64,000 bases of DNA from an uncultured Bacilli bacterium (GCA_934098395.1 CAKOOM010000001.1:310001-374000), one strand, 5' to 3'. Shown: positions 31,509 through 39,775, counted from the stretch's first letter. Numbers and translations are program-made. Notes: generated by a model from the sequence alone, not told the origin.

Positions 31509-32391
31509 AAAGCAAATAGCAGTAATAGAACAATTACCAAAAATAACAGAAAAGATTGAAAAAGTTGGTGCAGATTTAGATAAAAGACTTGCTGATTTAA
31601 AACTAGATTCATTAGTTTGCAGTGAAGAAACAAGAAAAGAAATTAAAACATTGAGAACACAATTAGGCAAGGAGCTTAAAGACTTTGAAAGCCAAAGAAA
31701 AGCTATAAAAGAAAAAATAAATGCTCCATATGAAAAATTTAATGAAACTTATGAGAAAGAAATAAAAACAAAATATCAAAATGCAGATTTAATTTTAAAA
31801 AATAAAATTGATATTGTTGAAGCTGAGATTAAAAACAAAGCAAAAGTGTTAATTGTAGATTTTTTTGAAGAACATAAAAAATCAAAGGCATGTCTAAAAG
31901 AAAATTATATTAAGTTTGATGAACTTAACTTATCAATTGGATTGGATGCTTTAACAGAAAAGGGTTTATTAGCAAAAAAATACAAAGATGCAATTATTGA
32001 AAAAGTAGACAATGTTGAAAGAGACATTGAAACAATAAATACTATGGAACGTCATGATGAAATACTTGTAGAATATTTGAAACATAAAAATCTATCATTA
32101 GCAATAAAAGAAGTAAATGATAGACATGTAATACTAGATCAAGTACAAAGAGATTATGAAATAGTGCAAGAAAAGCAAAAACAAGAAGAACAAGTTATTG
32201 AAAAAGTAGAAGAAGTATTATCAGCCCCAGTTGAAGAAACAATACAAGGTCAAATGACTATTGATGATTTTGAAGAAACCGAAAAAACAAATGAAGAAAT
32301 TTATGAGATGACATTTACAGTAAAAGCAACTTTATCAAAGTTAAAAGAATTAAAAGAATATTTAATTCAGGAGGGATACATTAATGAATAA
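31498..32391 (+). CDS. DUF1351 family phage protein
   Basis: 297 residues, largely coiled coil, with the DUF1351 pattern: KQIAVIEQLPKITEKIEKVG at the start, then EETRKEIKTLRTQLGKELKD and a long charged helix. DUF1351 genes sit directly upstream of recT in many Firmicutes phages, as here, and probably assist single-strand annealing. GGAGGAAA lies before the ATG. It overlaps recT by 8 bp. Confidence 0.75.
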   Translation: MNGKKQIAVIEQLPKITEKIEKVGADLDKRLADLKLDSLVCSEETRKEIKTLRTQLGKELKDFESQRKAIKEKINAPYEKFNETYEKEIKTKYQNADLILKNKIDIVEAEIKNKAKVLIVDFFEEHKKSKACLKENYIKFDELNLSIGLDALTEKGLLAKKYKDAIIEKVDNVERDIETINTMERHDEILVEYLKHKNLSLAIKEVNDRHVILDQVQRDYEIVQEKQKQEEQVIEKVEEVLSAPVEETIQGQMTIDDFEETEKTNEEIYEMTFTVKATLSKLKELKEYLIQEGYINE

Positions 32392-33256
32392 TCAATTACA
32401 AAGTAAACCAAAGTTTAGTTTGGCTATTCAAAGTGAAGGATACAAAAAGTTAATTAATAATACGTTAGGTGATTCAAAAAGATCAGCAAAGTTTATTGCA
32501 GCAATAAGTAGTGCGGTAGCTACTAATTCTAGTTTGCAAGAGTGCGATGCCGGAAGTATTCTTAGTGGAGCATTACTTGGAGAAGCACTTAACTTAAGTC
32601 CAAGTCCTCAATTAGGCCAATACTATTTAGTACCATTTGAACAAAAAAAATATAATGAAAAAACAAGAAAATATGAAACAATATCTAAAAAAGCACAGTT
32701 CCAACTAGGATATAAAGGTTATATTCAATTAGCAATTAGAAGCGGTCAATATAAAGACATTGATGTTATAGAAGTAAGAGAAGGTGAGTACTTAGGTAGA
32801 GACAAAATTACTGGTAAACATCAATTTGAATTTATAGAAGATGAGGTTGAAAGAGATAATAAACCAATAATTGGTTATATGGCTTATTTTGAATATCTAA
32901 ATGGTTTTTATAAAAACTTATACTGGTCAAAAGAAAAAATGCAAAAGCATGCACTAGAGTATTCACAAGCATATGCTAGTGACATAAAAAAGGGAACTAA
33001 TTATTCATTTTGGAGTAAAGACTTCAATGGCATGGCTTTTAAAACAATGCTAAGACAATTAATTTCAAAATGGGGAATTATGAGTATAGATATGCAAGAA
33101 GCTTTGACTAAGGATATGTCAGTGGTAAAAGAAGATGGAACTTACGATTATGTTGATAATCAACCAGTAATGGAAGTTCCAAGTGAAGAACGAGTTGAAC
33201 AAACAGCAGAAACTGCTACAGTTGAAGTGAAACAGGTCAACATAAATGAACTTTAA
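32384..33256 (+). CDS. recT: RecT single-strand annealing protein
   Basis: 290 residues. The RecT family signature is clear: SAKFIAAISSAVATNSSLQE, ECDAGSILSGALLGEALNLS, then QLGQYYLVPF and FQLGYKGYIQLAIRSGQYKD. RecT coats single-stranded DNA and anneals it to complementary strands in phage recombination and repair. No RecE- or YqaJ-type exonuclease gene is next to it. The next gene is an MBL-fold protein. Confidence 0.92.
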   Translation: MNNQLQSKPKFSLAIQSEGYKKLINNTLGDSKRSAKFIAAISSAVATNSSLQECDAGSILSGALLGEALNLSPSPQLGQYYLVPFEQKKYNEKTRKYETISKKAQFQLGYKGYIQLAIRSGQYKDIDVIEVREGEYLGRDKITGKHQFEFIEDEVERDNKPIIGYMAYFEYLNGFYKNLYWSKEKMQKHALEYSQAYASDIKKGTNYSFWSKDFNGMAFKTMLRQLISKWGIMSIDMQEALTKDMSVVKEDGTYDYVDNQPVMEVPSEERVEQTAETATVEVKQVNINEL

Positions 33257-33866
33257 AATAATTAATACTGGTTCTGATGGTAATGGATTGATAATAGAAG
33301 ACACTATTTTAATTGACTGCGGAGTATCATTTAAAAAACTAAATGAATATTATAAGCAATTTAAAATAGTACTTCTTACACATTGCCATGGCGATCATTT
33401 CAATAAAGAAACTATATCAAAATTAGCTTATGAAAGACCAACTTTAAGATTTGGATGTTGCGAATGGTTGGTAAAAAAATTAATTGACTGTGGAGTAAAC
33501 AAAAAGCAAATAGACGTCTATGAAACAGGCAAAATTTACTCATATAACGAGTTTAAAGTTATTCCTATCAAATTGTATCATGATGTACCACAATGTGGCT
33601 ACAAATTGAAAATAAATGGAAATAAAATAATATATGCAACTGATACAAACAAGATAGAACATGTTATTGCCAAAAATTATGATTATTACTTCATAGAGGG
33701 CAATTATGAAAATGAAGAAGAATTACATAAGAGATCGGAAAATAAATATTATGAAAGCCGAGTAAAAAATACGCATTTGAGCAAAGTACAAGCTACAGAG
33801 TGGCTTATGAAAAACATAGGGGATAACTCTAAATATATATTTATGCACGAGCATAAAGAAAGGTAG
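33246..33866 (+). CDS. MBL-fold metallohydrolase
   Basis: 206 residues. The metal-binding motif THCHGDHF places His46, His48, Asp50 and His51. Later ligands are seen in KLYHDVPQ, IYATDTNK and a C-terminal FMHEH. This is a compact beta-lactamase-fold hydrolase of the phage type. Its location between recT and ssb suggests a nuclease partner of RecT, which is inference. It overlaps recT by 11 bp. Confidence 0.8.
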   Translation: MNFKIINTGSDGNGLIIEDTILIDCGVSFKKLNEYYKQFKIVLLTHCHGDHFNKETISKLAYERPTLRFGCCEWLVKKLIDCGVNKKQIDVYETGKIYSYNEFKVIPIKLYHDVPQCGYKLKINGNKIIYATDTNKIEHVIAKNYDYYFIEGNYENEEELHKRSENKYYESRVKNTHLSKVQATEWLMKNIGDNSKYIFMHEHKER

Positions 33867-33877
33867 TGAATTAAAAA

Positions 33878-34330
33878 ATGAATAAAGTGTTTTTAATAGG
33901 AAGATTATCAAGAGATCCTGAATTAAGACATACTTCAAATAACACACCATTTTGTCAAATAAATGTGGCAATATCAAGACCTGTAGGTCAAGGTAAAGAG
34001 CCTGAAACCGATTTTATAAATGTTGTTGTATGGAATAAACAAGCAGAAAATTTAGTTAAGTATGTTAAAAAAGGAAATCAAATAGCAATTGAAGGAAGAA
34101 TTCAAACAAGAAGTTATGATAATGAAGAAGGTAAAAAAGTATATGTAACTGAAGTATTAGCTAATCATGTCGAATTTATCGGAAACAACAGCAATAAAAC
34201 AAATGACAATCAAACACAAACACAAGATAATAAAACTTCATATACTGCCGAGGAAATAGATAATATTGATGATCCATATGATAATTTTGGCAAAAGAGTA
34301 GAAGTGACAGATGATATGCTGCCATTTTAG
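33878..34330 (+). CDS. ssb: Single-stranded DNA-binding protein
   Basis: 150 residues with the OB fold: MNKVFLIGRLSRDPELRHTS, FINVVVWNKQAENLVKYVKK and GRIQTRSYDNEEGKKVYVTE. A polar linker leads to the acidic C-terminal tip DDMLPF, the docking site for SSB partners. Phage-encoded copy beside recT. Confidence 0.94.
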   Translation: MNKVFLIGRLSRDPELRHTSNNTPFCQINVAISRPVGQGKEPETDFINVVVWNKQAENLVKYVKKGNQIAIEGRIQTRSYDNEEGKKVYVTEVLANHVEFIGNNSNKTNDNQTQTQDNKTSYTAEEIDNIDDPYDNFGKRVEVTDDMLPF

Positions 34331-34340
34331 GAGTTAAAAT

Positions 34341-34865
34341 ATGGAAAATATAAATTATTGTGATAAGTGTGGTAATTGTAGTCGTTGTGGTGAATGTTGT
34401 GTTGCAACACTACCAATTACTAAAGCAGAAGAAAAAAAGATAAAAGAGTATATTTCTAAAAATAATATAGAGCCTGAATTTTTTCAAAAAGATGACACTA
34501 TTAACTTACAATGTTGTTTTTATGATAGGACTAACAAAGTATGTAAGATATATGAGGTGAGACCTAGTATATGTCGGACTTTTAAATGCAATAAACCAGT
34601 TGAAGAACTTGAAAAAGAAAAAGAAGAGGCACATAAAAAAGCATGCTGGAACAAGTTGGCTGGTGGTAAGACTACTAATGTAACAGATATGAGATTGTTG
34701 TTTTATGGAGATCCTAGAAGTTTGATAGCAAGGATAATACATTATATTACAGATGGTACAATGCAATGTAATAAAGAACAATTTGGTTTTGTAAAAATGT
34801 TTTTAGCAACACATGGACAAAAAGAATTAGCAAAAAGTATAGTCGGAGAATTAAGTGATAGATGA
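34341..34865 (+). CDS. YkgJ-type cysteine-cluster protein
   Basis: 174 residues. Eight-Cys pattern: CDKCGNCSRCGECCV at 7-21, LQCCFYDRTNKVCKIYEVRP and CRTFKC. This matches the Fe-S/zinc-binding CxxCxxCC...CC...C...C family (YkgJ/PF03692). Its role in phages is unknown. It lies between ssb and a NinB-like gene, which suggests a role in replication or recombination. Confidence 0.75.
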   Translation: MENINYCDKCGNCSRCGECCVATLPITKAEEKKIKEYISKNNIEPEFFQKDDTINLQCCFYDRTNKVCKIYEVRPSICRTFKCNKPVEELEKEKEEAHKKACWNKLAGGKTTNVTDMRLLFYGDPRSLIARIIHYITDGTMQCNKEQFGFVKMFLATHGQKELAKSIVGELSDR

Positions 34866-35349
34866 TACTGGAAAGATAGAAAAGTTCTTGCCACTAATAT
34901 TTAGATTAGATAAAGATACTGTATATGATATAAAAATAATCAAACACGTGGAAAAAAGAACATTAAAGGCTAATAGATACTGTTGGAAGTTATGTACTGA
35001 AATAGCAGCTGTTTTAAATAAAACAAAAAATCAAATTTATTACGAAATGTTATGTGATTATGGTGTGTTTAAAACTGATGAAAAAGGAGAAATAATTGCT
35101 GGAATATTTCCTAAAGAAATGGAAGTAACTAGAATCTGTGATGGATATTGGCAATATATTGAACCAATAAATTATAAAGGATTTGTAGCAAAGAAATATT
35201 ACTTGATAAAAGGTTCATCTGAATATAACAAAAATGAGATGAGAATATTTCTGAATGGGATAGTACAAGAAGCTAGAAATTTGGGAATAAAAACAAAAGA
35301 TGATATAGAGTTAGAAAGAATGATTGATTCATTAAAACTAACAGATTAG
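34855..35349 (+). CDS. NinB-like / recombination-associated phage protein
   Basis: 164 residues. Pattern KRTLKANRYCWKLCTEIAAV near the N-terminus, a middle with SSEYNKNEMRIFLNGIVQEA and an ending GIKTKDDIELERMI resemble NinB-type phage recombination proteins. The assignment is from pattern memory and moderate. GTG start behind GGAGAA, overlapping the YkgJ-like gene by 11 bp. Confidence 0.5.
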   Translation: MIDDTGKIEKFLPLIFRLDKDTVYDIKIIKHVEKRTLKANRYCWKLCTEIAAVLNKTKNQIYYEMLCDYGVFKTDEKGEIIAGIFPKEMEVTRICDGYWQYIEPINYKGFVAKKYYLIKGSSEYNKNEMRIFLNGIVQEARNLGIKTKDDIELERMIDSLKLTD

Positions 35350-35358
35350 GAGTATGAT

Positions 35359-35520
35359 ATGAAAAAATTAAAAAGAATAAGTGCAAGGTTGAAAAGGTTG
35401 TTTAAAGAATTTGAGGCATATGACATAATGCACGATGGTAAATTAAGTAGTGCATTGATTGCTGGAATATCATTTCTATTAATTTTATTAGCAGCAATAT
35501 ATTTTGTATTATTTGGGTAG
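35359..35520 (+). CDS. Small membrane protein (53 aa)
   Basis: 53 codons. A strongly basic N-terminus (MKKLKRISARLKRLFKEFEA) is followed by one C-terminal membrane helix (LIAGISFLLILLAAIYFVLF). AGGAGT lies before the ATG. It could be a tail-anchored protein. No family is recognised. Confidence 0.5.
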   Translation: MKKLKRISARLKRLFKEFEAYDIMHDGKLSSALIAGISFLLILLAAIYFVLFG

Positions 35521-35528
35521 GTGAAAAT

Positions 35529-35795
35529 ATGGAAGAAGAAAGAGATTTATTCTTGACTGATGAAGAAATACATGGATTGGATGAGCCAACTCCAGAAGAA
35601 ATAGAAATAGAAAAACTGAAAGAAGAAAACAAGAAGATGAAATACAAACTGGAGGATATCAAAATAGTAATTGATAAAATGTATAAACAAGCAACTAAAG
35701 CGTTAAAAGAAGAAATAGCACCAAGTGTAAAAAAGTATCTAGAGTATGACATAAGGGATATAAGAGAGTTGTTAGAGATTTTGAGTGATGATTAA
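35529..35795 (+). CDS. Hypothetical early phage protein, coiled coil
   Basis: 88 acidic residues. The N-terminal LTDEEIHGLDEPTPEEIEIE is followed by a heptad-like KLKEENKKMKYKLEDIK helix. No family is recognised. The stop codon overlaps the start of the next gene (TAATG). Confidence 0.55.
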   Translation: MEEERDLFLTDEEIHGLDEPTPEEIEIEKLKEENKKMKYKLEDIKIVIDKMYKQATKALKEEIAPSVKKYLEYDIRDIRELLEILSDD

Positions 35796-35968
35796 TGACT
35801 GCAAGAGAAAGAGAAGAGATAATCGATTTCGCGATAGGAAAACTGACAGAATTAAAGATTAAGGCTGATTTTGAAGATAGAGCTAGAAAAAAGATAAGAT
35901 ATGTGAAAAAATCACAAGCATATCAAGATTTAATTAATTTTTTAAAGGAAATGAAATATTATGGGTAA
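35795..35968 (+). CDS. Small hypothetical phage protein (57 aa)
   Basis: 57 codons beginning MTAREREEIIDFAIGKLTEL, charged and helical. It overlaps both neighbours: its ATG shares a base with the previous stop, and its last 8 bp cover the next start. That arrangement supports a real gene in a translationally coupled run. Confidence 0.5.
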   Translation: MTAREREEIIDFAIGKLTELKIKADFEDRARKKIRYVKKSQAYQDLINFLKEMKYYG

Positions 35969-36155
35969 AATGAAAGAATATGCACTGTATATAGGTGATA
36001 AGTTTATTGATATAGGTACTAAAGAATATTTAGCTAGCTTATTAAATGTAAGAAAAGAAACAATTGAATTTTATGCCTCTCCAACTCAACTTAAAAGAAA
36101 TAGAGATAACGGTTATGTAGTAGTGAGGATTGATGATGATGAAAGAGAAAAATAA
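35961..36155 (+). CDS. Small hypothetical phage protein (64 aa)
   Basis: 64 residues, with a first half of beta character (YALYIGDKFIDIGTKEYLA), a short helix (SLLNVRKETIEFYAS) and an acidic end. It resembles small phage proteins that recognise a start-of-helix N-V-R-K-E motif, but no family can be named. It overlaps both neighbours. Confidence 0.5.
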   Translation: MGKMKEYALYIGDKFIDIGTKEYLASLLNVRKETIEFYASPTQLKRNRDNGYVVVRIDDDEREK

Positions 36156-36396
36156 AAAAGATGAAATAGTAATAATGATGATAAGTTTCTTTATAAATGA
36201 AATGATTGAAAATGGCATAGCAACCGATAAAGAAATATCAGACTATTTTAATGAATCAAACGATAAGCAATTTAGGAAAATGATTAAAGAATATAAAGAA
36301 ATAACATTAATAACAAGAAGTAAATCAATTAAAAAAATTAAGGAATTAAAAGAAGAAATTAAAACTTTAAAAAGTGATATCAAGATATCAGAATAA
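36133..36396 (+). CDS. Small hypothetical phage protein (about 87 aa)
   Basis: Lys/Glu-rich helical protein. Three ATG codons in a row make the exact start uncertain. GTGAGGAT is 5-11 nt upstream. A hydrophobic stretch (IVIMMISFFINEMIENGI) is followed by a coiled-coil tail. It overlaps the previous gene by 23 bp. Confidence 0.45.
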   Translation: MMMKEKNKKDEIVIMMISFFINEMIENGIATDKEISDYFNESNDKQFRKMIKEYKEITLITRSKSIKKIKELKEEIKTLKSDIKISE

Positions 36397-36471
36397 GTAA
36401 ATAAAGTTATTTAATTGGTAAGTATGTATGTTTACATACTTACAATTGTAATTACATTAGGAGAAATAGTT

Positions 36472-36702
36472 ATGAATAAAGAAGAAATTAAAGACTATTT
36501 GAAAAGAGTTGATGAGTTAGGGGCTAAACTGACGGGAGAAGATAAAGAAACTTATATTTGGTTAATTTATGGCTATAATCAATGTGCTAAATTGTTAAAT
36601 GAAACAAAACAACAATGTGAAAAACAAAAAGAAATAATTGATAAGGCAATAAATAAAATAGAAAAAACAAAAAAAGAAGATATTTATTCGAAAACGAAAT
36701 AG
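36472..36702 (+). CDS. Small hypothetical phage protein (76 aa)
   Basis: 76 residues beginning MNKEEIKDYLKRVDELGAKL, helical. The start is set by TAGGAGAAATAG upstream of the ATG. The N-terminus resembles the next gene's (MNKEEVLKQL), but the rest does not. No family. Confidence 0.45.
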   Translation: MNKEEIKDYLKRVDELGAKLTGEDKETYIWLIYGYNQCAKLLNETKQQCEKQKEIIDKAINKIEKTKKEDIYSKTK

Positions 36703-36733
36703 AAGTATTAAATATATTTAAAGAGGTGTCAGA

Positions 36734-37090
36734 ATGAACAAAGAAGAAGTATTAAAACAATTATTTCAATTACCTAAAAATGATATATTAGACATTTTTG
36801 AAATTATAAATGGTTATAAAGAGAGAGTAAATAAAAGTAAAAAAGATACTTTACTTGTGAGATGTGTATTTATGAAAAATTATCATAGTATAAAAGAATT
36901 TTATGAAAAAAACAAAATAACAAAAGACAGTATGTTGGCAAATGCTTTAAATTATGAAACAGCAAATTTAAAAGCATATTTAAGATTAAAAAACAGTTTA
37001 TGTATAAATAATGAAATGTTTAACAACATTCTTTTAGAACTAGAGCAAGGAAGTGATAATAATGAACAAAGAAATATTAGAAATAACTAA
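36734..37090 (+). CDS. Hypothetical phage protein (118 aa)
   Basis: 118 helical residues. N-terminus MNKEEVLKQLFQLPKNDILD; the C-terminus contains LLELEQGSDNNEQ, a tail shared with the following gene (EIEQGSDE). It overlaps that gene by 29 bp. No recognised family. Confidence 0.45.
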   Translation: MNKEEVLKQLFQLPKNDILDIFEIINGYKERVNKSKKDTLLVRCVFMKNYHSIKEFYEKNKITKDSMLANALNYETANLKAYLRLKNSLCINNEMFNNILLELEQGSDNNEQRNIRNN

Positions 37091-37460
37091 ACGATTTCAT
37101 GATACATACGAAAAATTATCTAGTGATTACAATTATGAAACTAGAAAAGATACTAAAGCATTCGATGTTAATTCTAGTAATGGAAAACTCATGTATGCAA
37201 CAGTCAGTGAAGTAGTTAACCCAATTTTAGAAGAAAACAAACAACTAAACAAAAGAGTTGCTTATTTAGAAAGAAGTAATGACAGAAGAGAAGAAACTAT
37301 ATTAGAGCAAAGACAAGAAATTGTTGGATTAGAAACTCGTTGGAATATATTAAAAGAATGTCTTAAAGATGTTATGAATAGTTCTGATTCTGATGATAAA
37401 GATTTTGTAGAAACAATTTTAGATATAATGCAAGAAATAGAACAAGGAAGTGACGAATAA
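37062..37460 (+). CDS. Hypothetical phage protein with coiled coil
   Basis: 132 residues with a start supported by AGGAAGTGATAATAATG. The middle (NPILEENKQLNKRVAYLERS) is a leucine-zipper-like coiled coil and the end is acidic. Followed directly by another coiled-coil gene. No family. Confidence 0.5.
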   Translation: MNKEILEITKRFHDTYEKLSSDYNYETRKDTKAFDVNSSNGKLMYATVSEVVNPILEENKQLNKRVAYLERSNDRREETILEQRQEIVGLETRWNILKECLKDVMNSSDSDDKDFVETILDIMQEIEQGSDE

Positions 37461-38048
37461 ATGACAAATGAATTGTTAGCAAGAATTGATTTGTTTGAAA
37501 AAGAAAACAAACAATTAAAAGAGAAACTATCTAAAATAGAAACATTAATAATAAACCATAATTGCGATACTGGTGATATTTATTATAAGTATAATAGCAG
37601 ATTTTTAAAAAGTGAATTAAAACAAAGAATATTAGAGATAGTATATGAAGAAGAAAGTGGGAGTAATAAAGCTAAAGATGAAAATAAAGAATTAAAGAAA
37701 CAACTTGAAGTAGGAGAAGAACAATATAATGATTTAATAGAAGAAAAAGAGATTTTACAAGAGCAACTATCAATTAAAACTTTACAGTTGGAAGAATTAA
37801 AGGAACAAGTAAATAAGGGATTATACAATATTTGTATGCCATATACAACTGGTTATAATAAAGCAACGAAAGATAAAGAAACTCAACAAAAAGAGTTTAT
37901 AAATTATTTAGAAGATTTAATAAAACAAAATGAAACAGTTGTTGAAGTATCAAAATATGGATTACCTAAAAATTGTTCTAAATTATTAATAGATTTTTAT
38001 AAAGAAATTTTACAAAAATATAAAGAAATAATAGGAGATGATAAATAG
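37461..38048 (+). CDS. Hypothetical phage coiled-coil protein
   Basis: 195 residues. It begins immediately after the previous stop codon. Two heptad stretches (FEKENKQLKEKLSKIETLI and LIEEKEILQEQLSIKTLQLE) frame a middle loop. The C-terminal part is GLPKNCSKLLIDFYKEILQK. Probably a structural or adaptor-type early protein. Function is unknown. Confidence 0.5.
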   Translation: MTNELLARIDLFEKENKQLKEKLSKIETLIINHNCDTGDIYYKYNSRFLKSELKQRILEIVYEEESGSNKAKDENKELKKQLEVGEEQYNDLIEEKEILQEQLSIKTLQLEELKEQVNKGLYNICMPYTTGYNKATKDKETQQKEFINYLEDLIKQNETVVEVSKYGLPKNCSKLLIDFYKEILQKYKEIIGDDK

Positions 38049-38671
38049 TGATAAAAAAGGAAATATATCCTAAAACAAAAAGAGTTAGCTGTAAAGGTAA
38101 TAAAGTATATATTACGGAAAAGTTGGATGGAAGTAATTTAGTATTTTTTAAAAAGAATAATGAATTATATATAGCTCAAAGAAAAAGTATATTTAAAATA
38201 AGTGAATTAGAAGAAGTGAAAGACATTTTATACAAAGGATTATATCAATGGCTGATTGATAATAAAAACGTTTTAATTGATGAATTACATGATAACAGTG
38301 CTATTTGTGGCGAGTGGCTAGGAATGGGTTGTTTGAAATACAACATTGATGAATTTGACAAGAGATGGTATATGTTTGCAAAAGCAAATATAGATGATGA
38401 TTATAATTTATATAATTTAATTTACAATCATGATTTGTTTATTTATCCATTTGTAAATCAACAAATACCTAATTTTATTGGTGTAGTTCCTGAGGTAATA
38501 GAATTAGTGAATATACCAAATAAGGAACAGTTAGATAGTATTTACGAAAAATATCAAAGCAAAGTAAAAAGAAATGTTGAAGGATTTGTTATCAACTACA
38601 ACAACGATATTACTAAATATGTCAGAATGAAAAATGGTAAATTACAAGAGCATTTTGATAGAGGAGAGTAA
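38048..38671 (+). CDS. Phage RNA ligase (nucleotidyltransferase superfamily)
   Basis: 207 residues. Motif I is YITEKLDGSN with the adenylated Lys25. Motif III-like GEWLGMGCL, motif IV EGFVINYN and motif V VRMKNGKL follow. This is the catalytic core of an Rnl2-type ATP-dependent RNA ligase, which repairs nicked RNA, for example tRNA cut by host defences. It lacks an obvious extra domain and no polynucleotide kinase is nearby. GTG start behind GGAGATGA, sharing its first base with the previous stop. Confidence 0.72.
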   Translation: MIKKEIYPKTKRVSCKGNKVYITEKLDGSNLVFFKKNNELYIAQRKSIFKISELEEVKDILYKGLYQWLIDNKNVLIDELHDNSAICGEWLGMGCLKYNIDEFDKRWYMFAKANIDDDYNLYNLIYNHDLFIYPFVNQQIPNFIGVVPEVIELVNIPNKEQLDSIYEKYQSKVKRNVEGFVINYNNDITKYVRMKNGKLQEHFDRGE

Positions 38672-38675
38672 AAAG

Positions 38676-38978
38676 TTGAAAGTAAAAAGGAAAACATTTA
38701 GATACAATGATGACTATTTTGAATTCTATGATAGAAATAAAAACAAGATAAACATAATATCATTAAAAATATTAGCAGATAAAATAGTGTTAGAGTATGA
38801 GGAGTTAATTGATGACAAAGAAAGATATAAAGAATTAAAAACAAAACTAGCAGCAACAACAGATAATAGACAATTAATGATAGCTGAATTAAATAAGAGA
38901 GAAAAACAGTTGAACTGTCCTTATAAGAATAGGAGATATACAGAGGAAGAATTACAAAAGATACTAAAAGGGGTGTAA
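38676..38978 (+). CDS. Small hypothetical phage protein (100 aa)
   Basis: 100 residues, basic, starting (TTG) MKVKRKTFRYNDDYFEFYDR. Contains KLAATTDNRQLMIAELNKRE and ends EEELQKILKGV. TTG is chosen because AGGAGAG is 8 nt upstream. No family is recognised. Confidence 0.45.
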   Translation: MKVKRKTFRYNDDYFEFYDRNKNKINIISLKILADKIVLEYEELIDDKERYKELKTKLAATTDNRQLMIAELNKREKQLNCPYKNRRYTEEELQKILKGV

Positions 38979-38981
38979 TTA

Positions 38982-39401
38982 ATGTATTTAGAATATCATG
39001 AATTATTGAAAAAATTTAAAAAAGCAGAAAAAAATTACAACGAAGCACTAGAAAAGAAAAGTGAGTTAATACTATCAGTAATGCCAGGAGCAGTTAAACC
39101 AAAAGAAGTTATAACAACTAGCAATACTTCACCAGACACTAATTTAATTGATTACACAAGTGAAATAGATGAAGTTGATAGATTAATCAATCAGAGTAGA
39201 AACACACGAGATATGCTAAATTATGAGTTAAAGAAGAAGTTAATTAAGATGAGAGAAGAAGGAGATGTATATGACAAGATATACATTTATCGATGGATAG
39301 AACATAGATCTGTTTATAAGTTTTATCGTTTAGTTGGCTACAGTGTTAGACAAACATATAATTATATTGAAGAAATGAAAGAAAAATTGTATAAAAATTA
39401 A
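38982..39401 (+). CDS. Putative late transcription regulator (ArpU/DUF1492-like position)
   Basis: 139 residues. The N-terminal coiled coil KKFKKAEKNYNEALEKKSEL precedes a sigma-region-4-like helix-turn-helix at the end: YIYRWIEHRSVYKFYRLVGY, then SVRQTYNYIEEMKEKL. Genes with this layout just before the terminase genes (ArpU/RinA/DUF1492 types) switch on late transcription. The assignment is by position and fold pattern. Two AAATTGCACA repeats follow its stop codon. Confidence 0.5.
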   Translation: MYLEYHELLKKFKKAEKNYNEALEKKSELILSVMPGAVKPKEVITTSNTSPDTNLIDYTSEIDEVDRLINQSRNTRDMLNYELKKKLIKMREEGDVYDKIYIYRWIEHRSVYKFYRLVGYSVRQTYNYIEEMKEKLYKN

Positions 39402-39420
39402 AATTGCACAAAATTGCACA
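39402..39420 (+). repeat. Tandem 10-bp direct repeats before the late region
   Basis: AATTGCACAA recurs with exact 10-bp (one helical turn) spacing immediately after the putative late regulator gene. It could be its binding site, or a -35 region (TTGCAC) of the late promoter. Confidence 0.4.
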
Positions 39421-39424
39421 AAAT

Positions 39425-39663
39425 TAGGTATACACTAGTATCGTGAGAAAATAAATAATTCACACATAATACCTAACACTATCTTAACAGTTGGGTTACT
39501 AATACCATAGCCTTAGTGAAGGCAAGTCTTGATAGTGAGCTATAGACTACCTTCTATGGAGAACTCACTTTATGGTATTGTTATACTATCTTTAATAGAT
39601 AGTGTACTGATGATATAAGTCTGGTGTACAGGTGGCTAATAGAATAGTTTGTTAGTATACCTA
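39425..39663 (+). ncRNA. Putative structured RNA before the terminase genes
   Basis: There is no gene in the 424 bp between the late regulator and the HNH-like gene. A 9-bp closing helix TAGGTATAC/GTATACCTA spans 239 nt. Inside it: stem ACCTAAC/GTTGGGT; a junction closed by AATACCATA/TATGGTATT that holds hairpin GCCTT-AGTG-AAGGC and arm AGTGAG/CTCACT topped by CTATAG/CTATGG; then a 10-bp hairpin TATACTATCT/AGATAGTGTA. A terminator follows 92 nt later. The pairings were found by eye. They are numerous but covariation is untested. Confidence 0.45.
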
Positions 39664-39754
39664 TTCAAAAGCACCTTAAAAAAGTAAAACTAACATTTAC
39701 CGTTATGTCATTAGTACAGTATTTACTAAAACGAAACATATAACTTCCTTTACG

Positions 39755-39775
39755 AGAGACTAATAGTCTCTTTTA
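39755..39775 (+). terminator. Terminator downstream of the structured segment
   Basis: AGAGACT/AGTCTCT perfect stem, AAT loop, T-rich tail. No gene lies between it and the structured segment, which supports a separate noncoding transcript. Confidence 0.6.

Noticed and set aside
39501..39625. Group I intron (P3/P7/P8-like order of pairings)
   Set aside because: AATACCATA/TATGGTATT, the later hairpin and AGACT/AGTCT follow the P3-P8-P7 order, but P4-P6, the conserved core elements and split exons are missing. The flanking genes are both complete.
39582..39640. Hammerhead ribozyme: CTGATGA directly follows a 10-bp hairpin
   Set aside because: The CTGATGA core is exact, but the next hairpin is weak, the required GAAA is GAAT, and no NUH cleavage triplet sits before the first stem. 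It is better seen as part of the larger structured segment.
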